Source: an uncultured Moraxella sp.
GTDB taxonomy: Bacteria; Pseudomonadota; Gammaproteobacteria; Pseudomonadales; Moraxellaceae
NCBI GenBank assembly: GCA_916720335.1
Contig: CAKAQU010000014.1
Span: 1 to 20,134, forward strand
DNA length: 20,134 nt
Direction of reading: 5' to 3'
The position numbers were made by a program, and so were the translations under genes. Under the pieces are notes generated by a model, which saw nothing but the letters and a program-made list of their open reading frames with translations, ran no database searches and was not told where the DNA came from. Positions 1 through 7,200 of the stretch are shown here, in pieces (positions within the stretch are counted from its first letter, which is position 1; each line of letters starts with the position of its first letter).

Positions 1-46
1 TAGACAGATGGGTATGAATTGATATTTGTGTAAGGTGTACGATGGA

Positions 47-520
47 TTATTGAGCTGATTGCTGAGCTTTTTTAGCGATATCATAACAGGTATTAATATG
101 CTCATCTGCGATTTTTTTAAATATGATATAACCAAGTGTTCCAGCAAAGATTTGACCGCCTAAAGGAATGTATTTGGCAATTTGTTTACCAATCAAACGC
201 GTACCAAAACCTTTGACGGTTTTATTAACAACTCCACGTGTTGCAATCAGACCTCCGATAGCTGTAATGCGTTCCATAATATTTTTTTGGCGAGTTGCCT
301 CATCAAAAGAATCGGGGTCTTTTAAACCAAAACGAGCATTAATTTTGGGAAAAAGTTGGGATAGCATCACAACATCAATAGCCACGTCTAAAAAGGGTAA
401 AGGAATAATAGCAACACCTGCTGAAATTTTGGCGCGAGCCTTTACCATATCTTGGCATTCTTTGCGAACTTTATCTAAATCAAGATAAGGGCTAACATTA
501 TCAACAATGGGAGTGGACAT
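47..520 (-). CDS. DUF697-like small hydrophobic-helical protein, function unknown
   Basis: A 157-residue protein. It has a polar N-terminus, a hydrophobic helix at about residues 33-55 (AGVAIIPLPFLDVAIDVVML), a charged middle, and a second glycine-containing hydrophobic segment at about 115-135. This pattern resembles the DUF697/YcjF-type helical domain, which in other bacteria is found beside or fused to dynamin-like or Era-like GTPases; the assignment is from the look of the sequence, not from an alignment. There is no signal peptide or catalytic motif. The ATG at 518-520 is supported by a GGAG ribosome binding site (minus strand, 526-529) five bases upstream. It is divergent from recJ, and its downstream neighbour is outside the window. 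It could be a membrane-associated accessory protein; no function is claimed. Confidence 0.75.
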   Translation of the reverse strand: MSTPIVDNVSPYLDLDKVRKECQDMVKARAKISAGVAIIPLPFLDVAIDVVMLSQLFPKINARFGLKDPDSFDEATRQKNIMERITAIGGLIATRGVVNKTVKGFGTRLIGKQIAKYIPLGGQIFAGTLGYIIFKKIADEHINTCYDIAKKAQQSAQ

Positions 521-701
521 AAGTGCTCCAATAAAATAAATGGGTGATTTTATTTAAAAATGGGGTCTAATTACAGGATTTAAAGTAAAAAAATGTAATG
601 GTATAAAATAAACTAACATGAACCAAAAATTACCAGGTAGATAAATTATAAAAAACAGTAAATAAGTGAAAAAGAGGGGTAAATTTTTATTGAATAATTT
701 A

Positions 702-710
702 TGCTACAAT
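702..710 (+). promoter_or_regulatory. Extended -10 promoter for recJ
   Basis: TGC-TACAAT at 702-710 is an extended -10 element (TGn followed by TACAAT) about 36 bases before the recJ start codon. No good -35 hexamer is visible at the usual 16-18 bp upstream, which fits an extended -10 promoter. The surrounding 11-mer TATGCTACAAT resembles those before mrdA and obg. Confidence 0.5.
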
Positions 711-745
711 ATCAAGAAAATTAACACAATTACAAAAGAGTAACT

Positions 746-2671
746 ATGAGTAAAGATGAAATTCAAAACAGTGTTTTTACCAAATATCCTGACGTTTCCA
801 ATTATACCGATAGACAATCCGCTCAACAGCAGTCCACTCAAAAGTTTGCTAATGCTAGTTTGACCCATCTAACCAATACCCATCTAACCAGTCAAACTTG
901 GGATTTTCGCCAAGTTATTGGGCAATTTACACCAAAAACCCTAACGCTATCACCACGTTTGTACTCACATATTTCAGATGAATTACAACAAACTTATGGT
1001 CAAACTTTATCCAGATTATTTGCCGCTCGTGGTGTACTGTCTGTTGATGATATGGATATGTCTATATCTGGACTTTTACCCGCAGGCGATTTATTAGATA
1101 TTGATAAAGCAGTTTTGACAATTGATAAAGCGCTTGATGAGAAAAAACGTATTTTAATTGTTGGTGATTTTGATTGTGATGGCGCAACCTCAACTACATT
1201 AATGGTGCGCTGTTTGCGTGAAATGGGTGGTGATGTTGAATTTTTGGTGCCAGACCGTTTTAAATTTGGTTATGGATTGACTCCACAAATTGTAGAATAC
1301 GGTGTGGAGATGTTTCGTCCAAATCTAATCATTACTGTGGATAACGGCATCTCCAGCCATGAAGGCGTGCAAAAGGCTCGTCAATTGGGTGTGGATGTGG
1401 TGATAACTGACCATCATTTAACCACCAAACCCAGCCCAGAGGCTGCTGCCGTTGTCAATCCTAATCAATTAGGCTGTACTTTTAAAAGCAAATCATTGGT
1501 TGGTGTGGGTGTGGCGTTTTATGTAATGGGACGGGTCGCCAAAGTCAGAAGACAGATGGGTAAATCCACCACAAAAGTAGCCAAATATTTGGATTTGGTG
1601 GCGCTGGGCACAATAGCTGATTTAGGTGTATTGGATAAAAACAACCGAATTTTGGTAACTCATGGCTTAGCACAAATTGCTAAAGCAGATTGTTGCTTTG
1701 GAATTTTAGCGCTGCTTGAGCAGGCAGGACGTGATTATCGTCAAGTAAATGCTGATGATTTTGGATTTGTAGTTGCGCCTCGAATTAATGCGGCAGGTCG
1801 CATGGATAATATGCGTACAGGTATAGAATGCTTGTTGGCTGATGATTATGAAACCGCCCATCATCTGGCGACAGAATTGGGGCGACTTAATTATTCTCGG
1901 CGCGCCATAGAATCTCAAATGCGAGATGAGGCTACTCATATTATTGAAACATTGCATTTAAGCGATGACAAAAATCCACCCAAAGCAATCAGTTTGTATC
2001 AAGATGGTTGGCATCAAGGAGTAATTGGTATTGTTGCTGGAAGAATTAAGGAGCAGCTTTATAGACCTGCCGTTGTATTTGCGCCTGCTGATAATGCCAA
2101 ACTTGGTGATGATGATTTAATCAAAGGTTCAGCACGCTCCATTGCAGGCGTGCATATCCGCGATGTCATAGAAGCTGTAGCGATTGCTAATCCAGATTTG
2201 ATTTTGCATTTTGGTGGGCATGCCATGGCGGCAGGCTTAACAATTTATAAGAAAAATTTTAATGCTTTTGGTCAGGCACTGCTAACTGCCATGCAAGAGT
2301 TTGATGATGAAGTATTTAATGAAGAGCGGTTTACTGATGGTCAATTAATCGCTAACGATTTTAGTTTGAGCTTTGTTCGTACTTTAAAAAATATCAGTGT
2401 TTGGGGCAATGGGTTTGCTCATCCTGCCTTTGATGGTGTATTTGAAGTGGTTAATTTTAGAATTTTAAAAGAAAAGCATCTAAAACTCACTTTAAATGCT
2501 CCCGGTGTACTTTACCCAATAGAAGCGATTTGGTTTAATTATGATGTTGATAATTGGGACTATCGAGCCAGTCAGGTACACATTTTGTTTACTCTTGAGA
2601 TTAATCAATGGCAAAATAATGAATATGTGCAGTTGTTTATCAAAGACTTAGCGGTTTGTCAGATTAATTAA
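746..2671 (+). CDS. recJ: Single-stranded-DNA-specific exonuclease RecJ
   Basis: RecJ is a 5'-3' single-strand DNA exonuclease of the DHH phosphoesterase family, acting in RecF-type recombination, mismatch repair and base excision repair. All landmarks are present: motif I DFDCDGATST (residues 141-150), DNG (199-201), the DHH motif in TDHH (221-224), GTIAD (288-292), NAAGRM (348-353), the DHHA1-domain HQGVIGIVAGR (423-433) and GGHAMAAG (490-497), then a C-terminal OB-like part. At 641 residues it is longer than the E. coli protein (577) because of about 60 poorly conserved N-terminal residues that contain a small tandem repeat. The ATG at 746 has AAGAG five bases upstream, so the extension appears to be translated. 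It is a single-gene unit with its own promoter and terminator. Confidence 0.96.
   Translation: MSKDEIQNSVFTKYPDVSNYTDRQSAQQQSTQKFANASLTHLTNTHLTSQTWDFRQVIGQFTPKTLTLSPRLYSHISDELQQTYGQTLSRLFAARGVLSVDDMDMSISGLLPAGDLLDIDKAVLTIDKALDEKKRILIVGDFDCDGATSTTLMVRCLREMGGDVEFLVPDRFKFGYGLTPQIVEYGVEMFRPNLIITVDNGISSHEGVQKARQLGVDVVITDHHLTTKPSPEAAAVVNPNQLGCTFKSKSLVGVGVAFYVMGRVAKVRRQMGKSTTKVAKYLDLVALGTIADLGVLDKNNRILVTHGLAQIAKADCCFGILALLEQAGRDYRQVNADDFGFVVAPRINAAGRMDNMRTGIECLLADDYETAHHLATELGRLNYSRRAIESQMRDEATHIIETLHLSDDKNPPKAISLYQDGWHQGVIGIVAGRIKEQLYRPAVVFAPADNAKLGDDDLIKGSARSIAGVHIRDVIEAVAIANPDLILHFGGHAMAAGLTIYKKNFNAFGQALLTAMQEFDDEVFNEERFTDGQLIANDFSLSFVRTLKNISVWGNGFAHPAFDGVFEVVNFRILKEKHLKLTLNAPGVLYPIEAIWFNYDVDNWDYRASQVHILFTLEINQWQNNEYVQLFIKDLAVCQIN
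863..890 (+). repeat. Tandem 15-bp repeat inside recJ
   Basis: ACCCATCTAACCA occurs at 863-875 and again at 878-890, a period of 15 bp. It encodes THLTN-THLTS (residues 40-49) in the non-conserved N-terminal extension of RecJ. The period is a multiple of three, so copy number changes would keep the frame. Confidence 0.8.
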
Positions 2672-2697
2672 ATCAGGCAATCACCGCTAAGTTTTTT
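2646..2697 (+). terminator. Intrinsic terminator of recJ, left arm inside the gene
   Basis: ACTTAGCGGT (2646-2655) pairs perfectly with ACCGCTAAGT (2683-2692), followed by a run of T to 2697. The stem can extend outward by a G-U and several A-U pairs into the T run. The left arm encodes part of the last residues of RecJ, and the stop codon (2669-2671) lies in the 27-nt loop. On the opposite strand the trailing sequence is only CTTTG, so it should be a poor terminator for the convergent GTPase gene. Confidence 0.85.
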
Positions 2698-2748
2698 ATT
2701 TAACTTTAGGGGTTATGGTGGGTGTTATTTGTCATTCATGGTTTGTGC

Positions 2749-4212
2749 TTACGGGCAGGCATTGAGTTTTTCTAAATGCTCAGTAAGCAGCGGCATTAAA
2801 CGTTCAGCAAGCTCCTCACGTAAACTGGTTTTATCATCATAATGTGTGGTTAGACTGCAATAATGCGGATTGGCACGTGCTTTTTTGAGCGCTGATGGTA
2901 GTCTATCAGTTTGCCATGGCAAAGTAACATCGCGTTGTAGATGAATGACTTCAAGACTAGCATGACCACGATGACGCAGGGTATGGTGCAGGTTTTGTGA
3001 TTGAGTGGCAAGTAGTGTTAAAGTTTCACTGCTGATGTTGATGGTTTTAACGTTCATCATTTTATCTTTGATGGTTAAGCTATTGGGTAAAATACCACCA
3101 ATAACTCCACCAATTGCTGTTCCTAATCCTAGGCTCGCTCCTAAAGTTGCCACATCAATGCCCGCACCAATAATCATGCCAGCAACACCGCCACTGACTG
3201 CACGGATGCCATAACGCGCCAAAAGCTCTTGGTCAAAAATGTCTTGGTTATTGCCTTCAACAACCATTTCACCTTCATCAGTTGCCACATGATAAAATTT
3301 ATAAAGCTCAAGCAGGCGTTCTTGCATAATATGAAACGCCTGACGTACAGCGGTTTGCATATTGGCAAGCACGGGTTTTGGGTCGTCGTGTTCATTGATT
3401 TTTATACTAAAACTGGCAACATTAACCAAAAAATCAGCAATCATTAAACTACCAATTTCTGACATATCATGCCAAACATAAGTGCGCTCATCGCGTAGAG
3501 CTTCGAAAACAGGAGCGGAGGTCAGTGTGCCTAGGTTATTCCACAAAGAAATTTCGGCATCAAAATCAAATGCGACAGTATCAAAGGCATTAATGATGTG
3601 CAAGGCACGCCGTGCTAGCATTTCTTGCCACTCTGCCATATAAGGACTGCCTGATTTAATAAAATTAAAAACGGGTAAAACCGGGGTTCCTGAACTGGCT
3701 AAAATTGCCAATTCATCTTTATATTTTGCCAAAACTGGCTCACGCACATCAATTACATAGATGGCGATATCAACATCAAGTAAAGCAGAGATAACCTTGG
3801 CTTCTTGAGAAAAATCGTTTTCCAAAACTGGGTTTTGTTCTTTAACTGCCTGCAAAAAAGCATTTAATCGGTCTACGCCATCAAGCCGCCCATCGGTATA
3901 TTCTTGTAAATAATCCATCACGCCTGTTGCGTCTTCAAGCCCGGGCGTGTCATATAGGCGAATTAAAGGGTTATCTTGTTCATCAGAGACGGTAACAACT
4001 TCAACATGACGAGTGGTAGCAGCAGCATTTTTGACTTCGCCAAAATCGCAATCACGAAGCAAAGTTCGCATTAATGATGTTTTGCCAGTGTTGGTATGGC
4101 CGATGATGGCGACACTGACAGGCTCACCAAACGTGTTATTGATAGAAGCTTTTTTTGACGCGGCAAGACTATTTTTTGATAAAGCGAGCGTTGATTTTAA
4201 TAATTCCTGCAT
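2749..4212 (-). CDS. GTPase/DUF3482 domain protein (Era-like G domain)
   Basis: A 487-residue P-loop GTPase. Numbered from the chosen ATG, it shows G1 GHTNTGKTS (38-46), a switch-region TTRHVEV, G3 DTPG (88-91), the REPVLAKYKDEL stretch typical of this family, and a G4-like position reading NFIK (183-186) instead of NKxD. The C-terminal half carries a long glycine- and alanine-rich hydrophobic segment (about 341-376), which suggests membrane association; the remainder matches the DUF3482 architecture as I know it. A longer frame begins at a TTG (4222-4224) without a ribosome binding site. The ATG at 4210-4212 has a GGA motif about eight bases upstream and is preferred. It overlaps the end of rsmD by 44 bp, indicating co-transcription and probably coupling. 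The cellular role of this family is not established. Confidence 0.87.
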   Translation of the reverse strand: MQELLKSTLALSKNSLAASKKASINNTFGEPVSVAIIGHTNTGKTSLMRTLLRDCDFGEVKNAAATTRHVEVVTVSDEQDNPLIRLYDTPGLEDATGVMDYLQEYTDGRLDGVDRLNAFLQAVKEQNPVLENDFSQEAKVISALLDVDIAIYVIDVREPVLAKYKDELAILASSGTPVLPVFNFIKSGSPYMAEWQEMLARRALHIINAFDTVAFDFDAEISLWNNLGTLTSAPVFEALRDERTYVWHDMSEIGSLMIADFLVNVASFSIKINEHDDPKPVLANMQTAVRQAFHIMQERLLELYKFYHVATDEGEMVVEGNNQDIFDQELLARYGIRAVSGGVAGMIIGAGIDVATLGASLGLGTAIGGVIGGILPNSLTIKDKMMNVKTINISSETLTLLATQSQNLHHTLRHRGHASLEVIHLQRDVTLPWQTDRLPSALKKARANPHYCSLTTHYDDKTSLREELAERLMPLLTEHLEKLNACP

Positions 4213-4786
4213 ACACTTGTCCAATTTTGGTGCGTTTTACAAAAGTAACGTCAATGCCTTGTACGCACAATTCCAAAGGCTTGTCGCTTTCTATATAAAT
4301 CAGACTATCATTATGATACAGATGACTGTCAATGATACCGTTTAGTAGCGTTGCCCATAAATCCAACGAGTAGGGCGGGTCAAGAAAAATAACATCAAAA
4401 GGCGTATCCAGTGTTTTTAAGACTTCTTCGGCACAACCATGAATGAGTGTTAAGCTGTTTTGATGAATATTTAACAAATTGATACTTTTTGTTAATTCAT
4501 CTATCTGCTTTATATTTTTCTCAATCATGGTAACACATTTTGCGCCTCTTGATAATGCCTCAAAACCCAAAACTCCGCTACCTGCACAAACATCAAGCAC
4601 CAGTGCATCATGAATATCCGCTAATAGCCAATTAAAAATAGTTTCGCGTAAACGGTCAGGAGTGGGGCGTAGCCCGTCTGCTTCAATAAATGACACTAAG
4701 CGACGTTTGTATTGTCCGCCAATAATACGCACTCGACTGGGTTTTTGGCTATTTTTTTGGTGGTGTTTGGTGTTTTTTTTGGTCAT
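4169..4786 (-). CDS. rsmD: 16S rRNA (guanine(966)-N(2))-methyltransferase RsmD
   Basis: RsmD methylates N2 of G966 in 16S rRNA, in the assembling 30S subunit, using S-adenosylmethionine. The 205-residue protein (E. coli 198) has the family signatures: RIIGGQYKRR near the start, RPTPDRLRET (40-49), the SAM-binding motif LDVCAGSGVLG (64-74) and the catalytic motif DPPY (136-139). A frame extension to a TTG at 4826-4828 exists, but the ATG at 4784-4786, with AAGAAA upstream, gives the normal family length. The gene follows mrdA on the same strand after about 109 bp and overlaps the downstream GTPase gene by 44 bp in another frame. The N-terminal ~17 residues are lysine-rich and not part of the fold. 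Confidence 0.93.
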   Translation of the reverse strand: MTKKNTKHHQKNSQKPSRVRIIGGQYKRRLVSFIEADGLRPTPDRLRETIFNWLLADIHDALVLDVCAGSGVLGFEALSRGAKCVTMIEKNIKQIDELTKSINLLNIHQNSLTLIHGCAEEVLKTLDTPFDVIFLDPPYSLDLWATLLNGIIDSHLYHNDSLIYIESDKPLELCVQGIDVTFVKRTKIGQVYAGIIKINARFIKK

Positions 4787-4861
4787 AAATGGTTTCTTGA
4801 TTAAATATTTATCAATTTTATCTGTCAATATTAAAACTGTAATAAAAATGTAAATATATTA

Positions 4862-4902
4862 TCAATAATAAGATGGATTTAGTCATAAAATCTTATCATT
4901 GA
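4862..4902 (-). terminator. Hairpin over the mrdA stop codon (possible weak terminator or processing site)
   Basis: Thirteen-base arms at 4862-4874 and 4890-4902 form an inverted repeat with a single DNA mismatch and a 15-nt loop. In the minus-strand transcript the mismatch becomes a G-U pair, so the RNA arm UCAAUGAUAAGAU is paired throughout. The mrdA stop codon (4896-4898) is in the upstream arm. The downstream sequence is U-rich but has no clean U run, so termination would be partial at most; rsmD lies just beyond. Confidence 0.5.
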
Positions 4903-6917
4903 TGTTCAGATTTGATTTTATCTTTAATGTGTTTATCTTTTTCAGATTTTTGCGTTTCTTTTAATTTTGCTTGCTCTTTGGCTTTTTCGTTAGCTTCTAT
5001 TTTTGCTTGCAAATGAGCGTGTTTTTCAGCGCGAATTTTGGCATATTCTTCTTTACTTGGCGGTAAAATTGGATTTTTTTCCCGTTGCAATACCCAATAA
5101 TCAAATAATGCCCGACCAATTGGCGCAGCAACTTTACTACCGCCACCACCGTTTTCTACAATAACGGCTAGGGCAATTTGGGGGTCATCAACAGGAGCAA
5201 ATCCTGTAAACCATGCATGGTCCCAGTGGCGTGAATCCAAAGCGGCTTTGTTGTAACTTTTGCCTTGAGCAATTGATTTGACCTGCGCTGTACCTGTCTT
5301 ACCTGCAATGCGATAAACAGGCGTGTAGATGCCTTTGGCTGTACCACGTTTAACCGTGTCTTCCATTGCGGTATGCATTTTTAGCCAGTCTGATTCTGTG
5401 CCATTAAATTCAATAATTCCATCAGGTTTATCGATGATAGGAACCTCAGCTTCGCCTTTAGAATTTTTTAAAATGTGTGGGGTTAAATGTTTGCCTTTGA
5501 TTGCTGTCATGGCGGTAGCATTGGCAACTTGCAATGGAGACGCCAAAAACGCCCCTTGCCCAATAGATACCGAAATGGTCTCGCCAGGCAACCAATCTTT
5601 TTTATAGGTTTTTTGCTTCCATTCAGGTGATGGCATGATTCCCGGTTTTTCGTTGGGTAAATCAATCCCTGTTTTTTTGCCAAAACCAAAACTGCTCATC
5701 CAATCATGCAATTTATCAATCCCTAAACGATAGGCATTTTTATAATAATAGGTATCCACCGACATGATGATGGATTTAGACATATCTACCGTCCCATGTC
5801 CGCCTTTTTTCCAGTCACGAAATTTATGACTGTCTCCAGGTAAACTAAAATATCCCGGGTCAAAAATTGTGTCATTCCACCCCATAATGCCATAATGCAA
5901 AAACCCCATGGATTCAAAAGGTTTGATGGTGGACGCTGGAGGATATAGACCCTGTAATGCCCGATTATACAAAGGCTGGTCAATATCATCACGTAAAGCT
6001 GAGTACATCTTTGATGGAATCCCTGAAACAAAGGGGTTGGGGTCGTAACTGGGGTTTGAAACAAAAGCTAAAACATCACCATTTTTTGGGTCAAGTGCCA
6101 CTACTGCACCACGTCTGCCTGCTAGCTGTTGTTGAGCAACGTATTGTAAGCCATAATCCAAACTAAGATACAAATCATTGCCTGCTACAGGCGCTTTTGT
6201 GTCCAAGCGTCGCAGTACTTCGCCATGAGCGTTAGCTTCCACAGATTGATAGCCTGGTTTACCTAGCAGCACTCGTTCGTATTGCTGTTCAATGCCAAGT
6301 TTTCCAATCAAATCTGTACCAGCATACAAATCTTTTCGGTCAGGGTCTGCTTTGATTTGTTTGGATTCTTTATCGTTGATTCGCCCTACATAGCCAATAA
6401 CATGGGCAAACAGTTCATCATGAGGATAGACTCGAGTTAATTTAGTTTGAATACTTACGCCACGAAAAAAGGGCTTTCTTTCACTAAATTGAGCGATTTG
6501 CTCTTCATTTAGGTCAATTTTTATGGTGACCAAATCGTTTTTTGATTTATCAATACGTGCCAAAATGTCGGCGATTTCTTCATCACTTAAATCAAAAATT
6601 GGAGCTAAAAGTTTTAAAGTTTGTTCAGGGTTTTCTAGTTCATCAGGACTGATAACGGCGGTAAATACAGGCGTGTTATCTGCCAATAAAATACCATTAC
6701 GATCATAGATATAGCCACGTGATGGCGGGTCAGAAATCAGTTTAATACGGTTATTTTCTGCATTGGTGCTGTATTTTTCATATTGGCTAATTTGTAAGTA
6801 ACCATAACGACATGCCAATCCAAAAAGTCCCAATAATACAAAAATAGCAGCAAAAAGTGTACGTCTATGAAAAAGCGCCGTTGCTTGGTCGGAGTCATTG
6901 GTTAAAGGTTGGTTCAT
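4896..6917 (-). CDS. mrdA: Penicillin-binding protein 2 (MrdA), peptidoglycan DD-transpeptidase
   Basis: PBP2 is the monofunctional class B transpeptidase of the elongasome; it cross-links side-wall peptidoglycan in the periplasm together with RodA. One membrane anchor lies at about residues 21-38. The pedestal domain includes PPSRGYIYDRNG (64-75). The transpeptidase motifs are STIK with the acyl-enzyme Ser329, SVD (386-388) and KTG (540-542). Length is 673 residues (E. coli 633), the excess being a Lys/Glu/Ala-rich, probably helical tail from about 618. The ATG at 6915-6917 has AAG-AA about eight bases upstream. rodA (mrdB) does not follow; rsmD does. Transcription is from an extended -10 promoter in the divergent spacer. 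Confidence 0.95.
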   Translation of the reverse strand: MNQPLTNDSDQATALFHRRTLFAAIFVLLGLFGLACRYGYLQISQYEKYSTNAENNRIKLISDPPSRGYIYDRNGILLADNTPVFTAVISPDELENPEQTLKLLAPIFDLSDEEIADILARIDKSKNDLVTIKIDLNEEQIAQFSERKPFFRGVSIQTKLTRVYPHDELFAHVIGYVGRINDKESKQIKADPDRKDLYAGTDLIGKLGIEQQYERVLLGKPGYQSVEANAHGEVLRRLDTKAPVAGNDLYLSLDYGLQYVAQQQLAGRRGAVVALDPKNGDVLAFVSNPSYDPNPFVSGIPSKMYSALRDDIDQPLYNRALQGLYPPASTIKPFESMGFLHYGIMGWNDTIFDPGYFSLPGDSHKFRDWKKGGHGTVDMSKSIIMSVDTYYYKNAYRLGIDKLHDWMSSFGFGKKTGIDLPNEKPGIMPSPEWKQKTYKKDWLPGETISVSIGQGAFLASPLQVANATAMTAIKGKHLTPHILKNSKGEAEVPIIDKPDGIIEFNGTESDWLKMHTAMEDTVKRGTAKGIYTPVYRIAGKTGTAQVKSIAQGKSYNKAALDSRHWDHAWFTGFAPVDDPQIALAVIVENGGGGSKVAAPIGRALFDYWVLQREKNPILPPSKEEYAKIRAEKHAHLQAKIEANEKAKEQAKLKETQKSEKDKHIKDKIKSEHQ

Positions 6918-6980
6918 AAGGTTCTTACAAGTTTAAATCTGTTATGTGCTTAAATCTAAACAAATTAATAAAAATGGCTG

Positions 6981-6989
6981 ATTTTATCA
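6981..6989 (-). promoter_or_regulatory. Extended -10 promoter for mrdA
   Basis: Read on the minus strand, TGA-TAAAAT is an extended -10 about 64 bases before the mrdA ATG. The 11-mer around it, TATGATAAAAT, is identical to the one upstream of obg (17260-17270). A convincing -35 hexamer is lacking. Confidence 0.5.
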
Positions 6990-7034
6990 TAGTTTTACAA
7001 ACTTAGCTAATAAAAGGGGTTTGCCATAACTTTG

Positions 7035-7064
7035 CCATTTTAACATCAATTGTAACTAAAATGG
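7035..7064. repeat. Inverted repeat in the mrdA/DUF445 divergent spacer
   Basis: CCATTTTA (7035-7042) and TAAAATGG (7057-7064) form perfect 8-bp arms around 14 bases, extendable by a G-T and two T-A pairs. It lies between the mrdA promoter and the DUF445 gene, with no T run after it, so an operator is more plausible than a terminator. No regulator is identified. Confidence 0.4.
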
Positions 7065-7123
7065 TAACATTTGTTTTGTAATTTTTTAAGTTTAATCAAC
7101 AAATAAGCCATAGGTGATATTTT

Positions 7124-7168
7124 ATGGCAATGTTATGTTGTCGTACTTTTGCAGTAAATTTGTGGTAA
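7124..7168 (+). CDS. Possible 14-codon leader peptide upstream of the DUF445 gene
   Basis: ATG at 7124 opens a short frame, MAMLCCRTFAVNLW, ending at TAA 7166-7168. AGGTGAT (7112-7118), a seven-base match to the anti-Shine-Dalgarno complement, sits five bases before it and is the best ribosome binding site in this spacer. The frame is not that of the DUF445 gene, whose likely ATG at 7201 has no visible Shine-Dalgarno sequence, so the leader could feed ribosomes to it. A frame this short can arise by chance, so confidence is low. Confidence 0.3.
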   Translation: MAMLCCRTFAVNLW

Positions 7169-7200
7169 AATTGCCAGTGTTTTTTTCCTGCCCTATCATT

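Noticed and set aside
168..488. Open frame of 106 codons antisense to the DUF697-like gene
   Set aside because: No ribosome binding site and no recognisable motif; the opposite strand has a GGAG-supported start and a coherent two-hydrophobic-segment protein.
570..599. Candidate minus-strand promoter for the DUF697-like gene (TTACAT, 17 bp, TGTAAT)
   Set aside because: The -35 matches consensus at only two positions, and such matches are frequent in this AT-rich spacer.
5329..5607. Open frame antisense to mrdA
   Set aside because: It lies opposite the transpeptidase domain of PBP2, whose conserved KTG and neighbouring motifs explain the sequence; it has no start signal.
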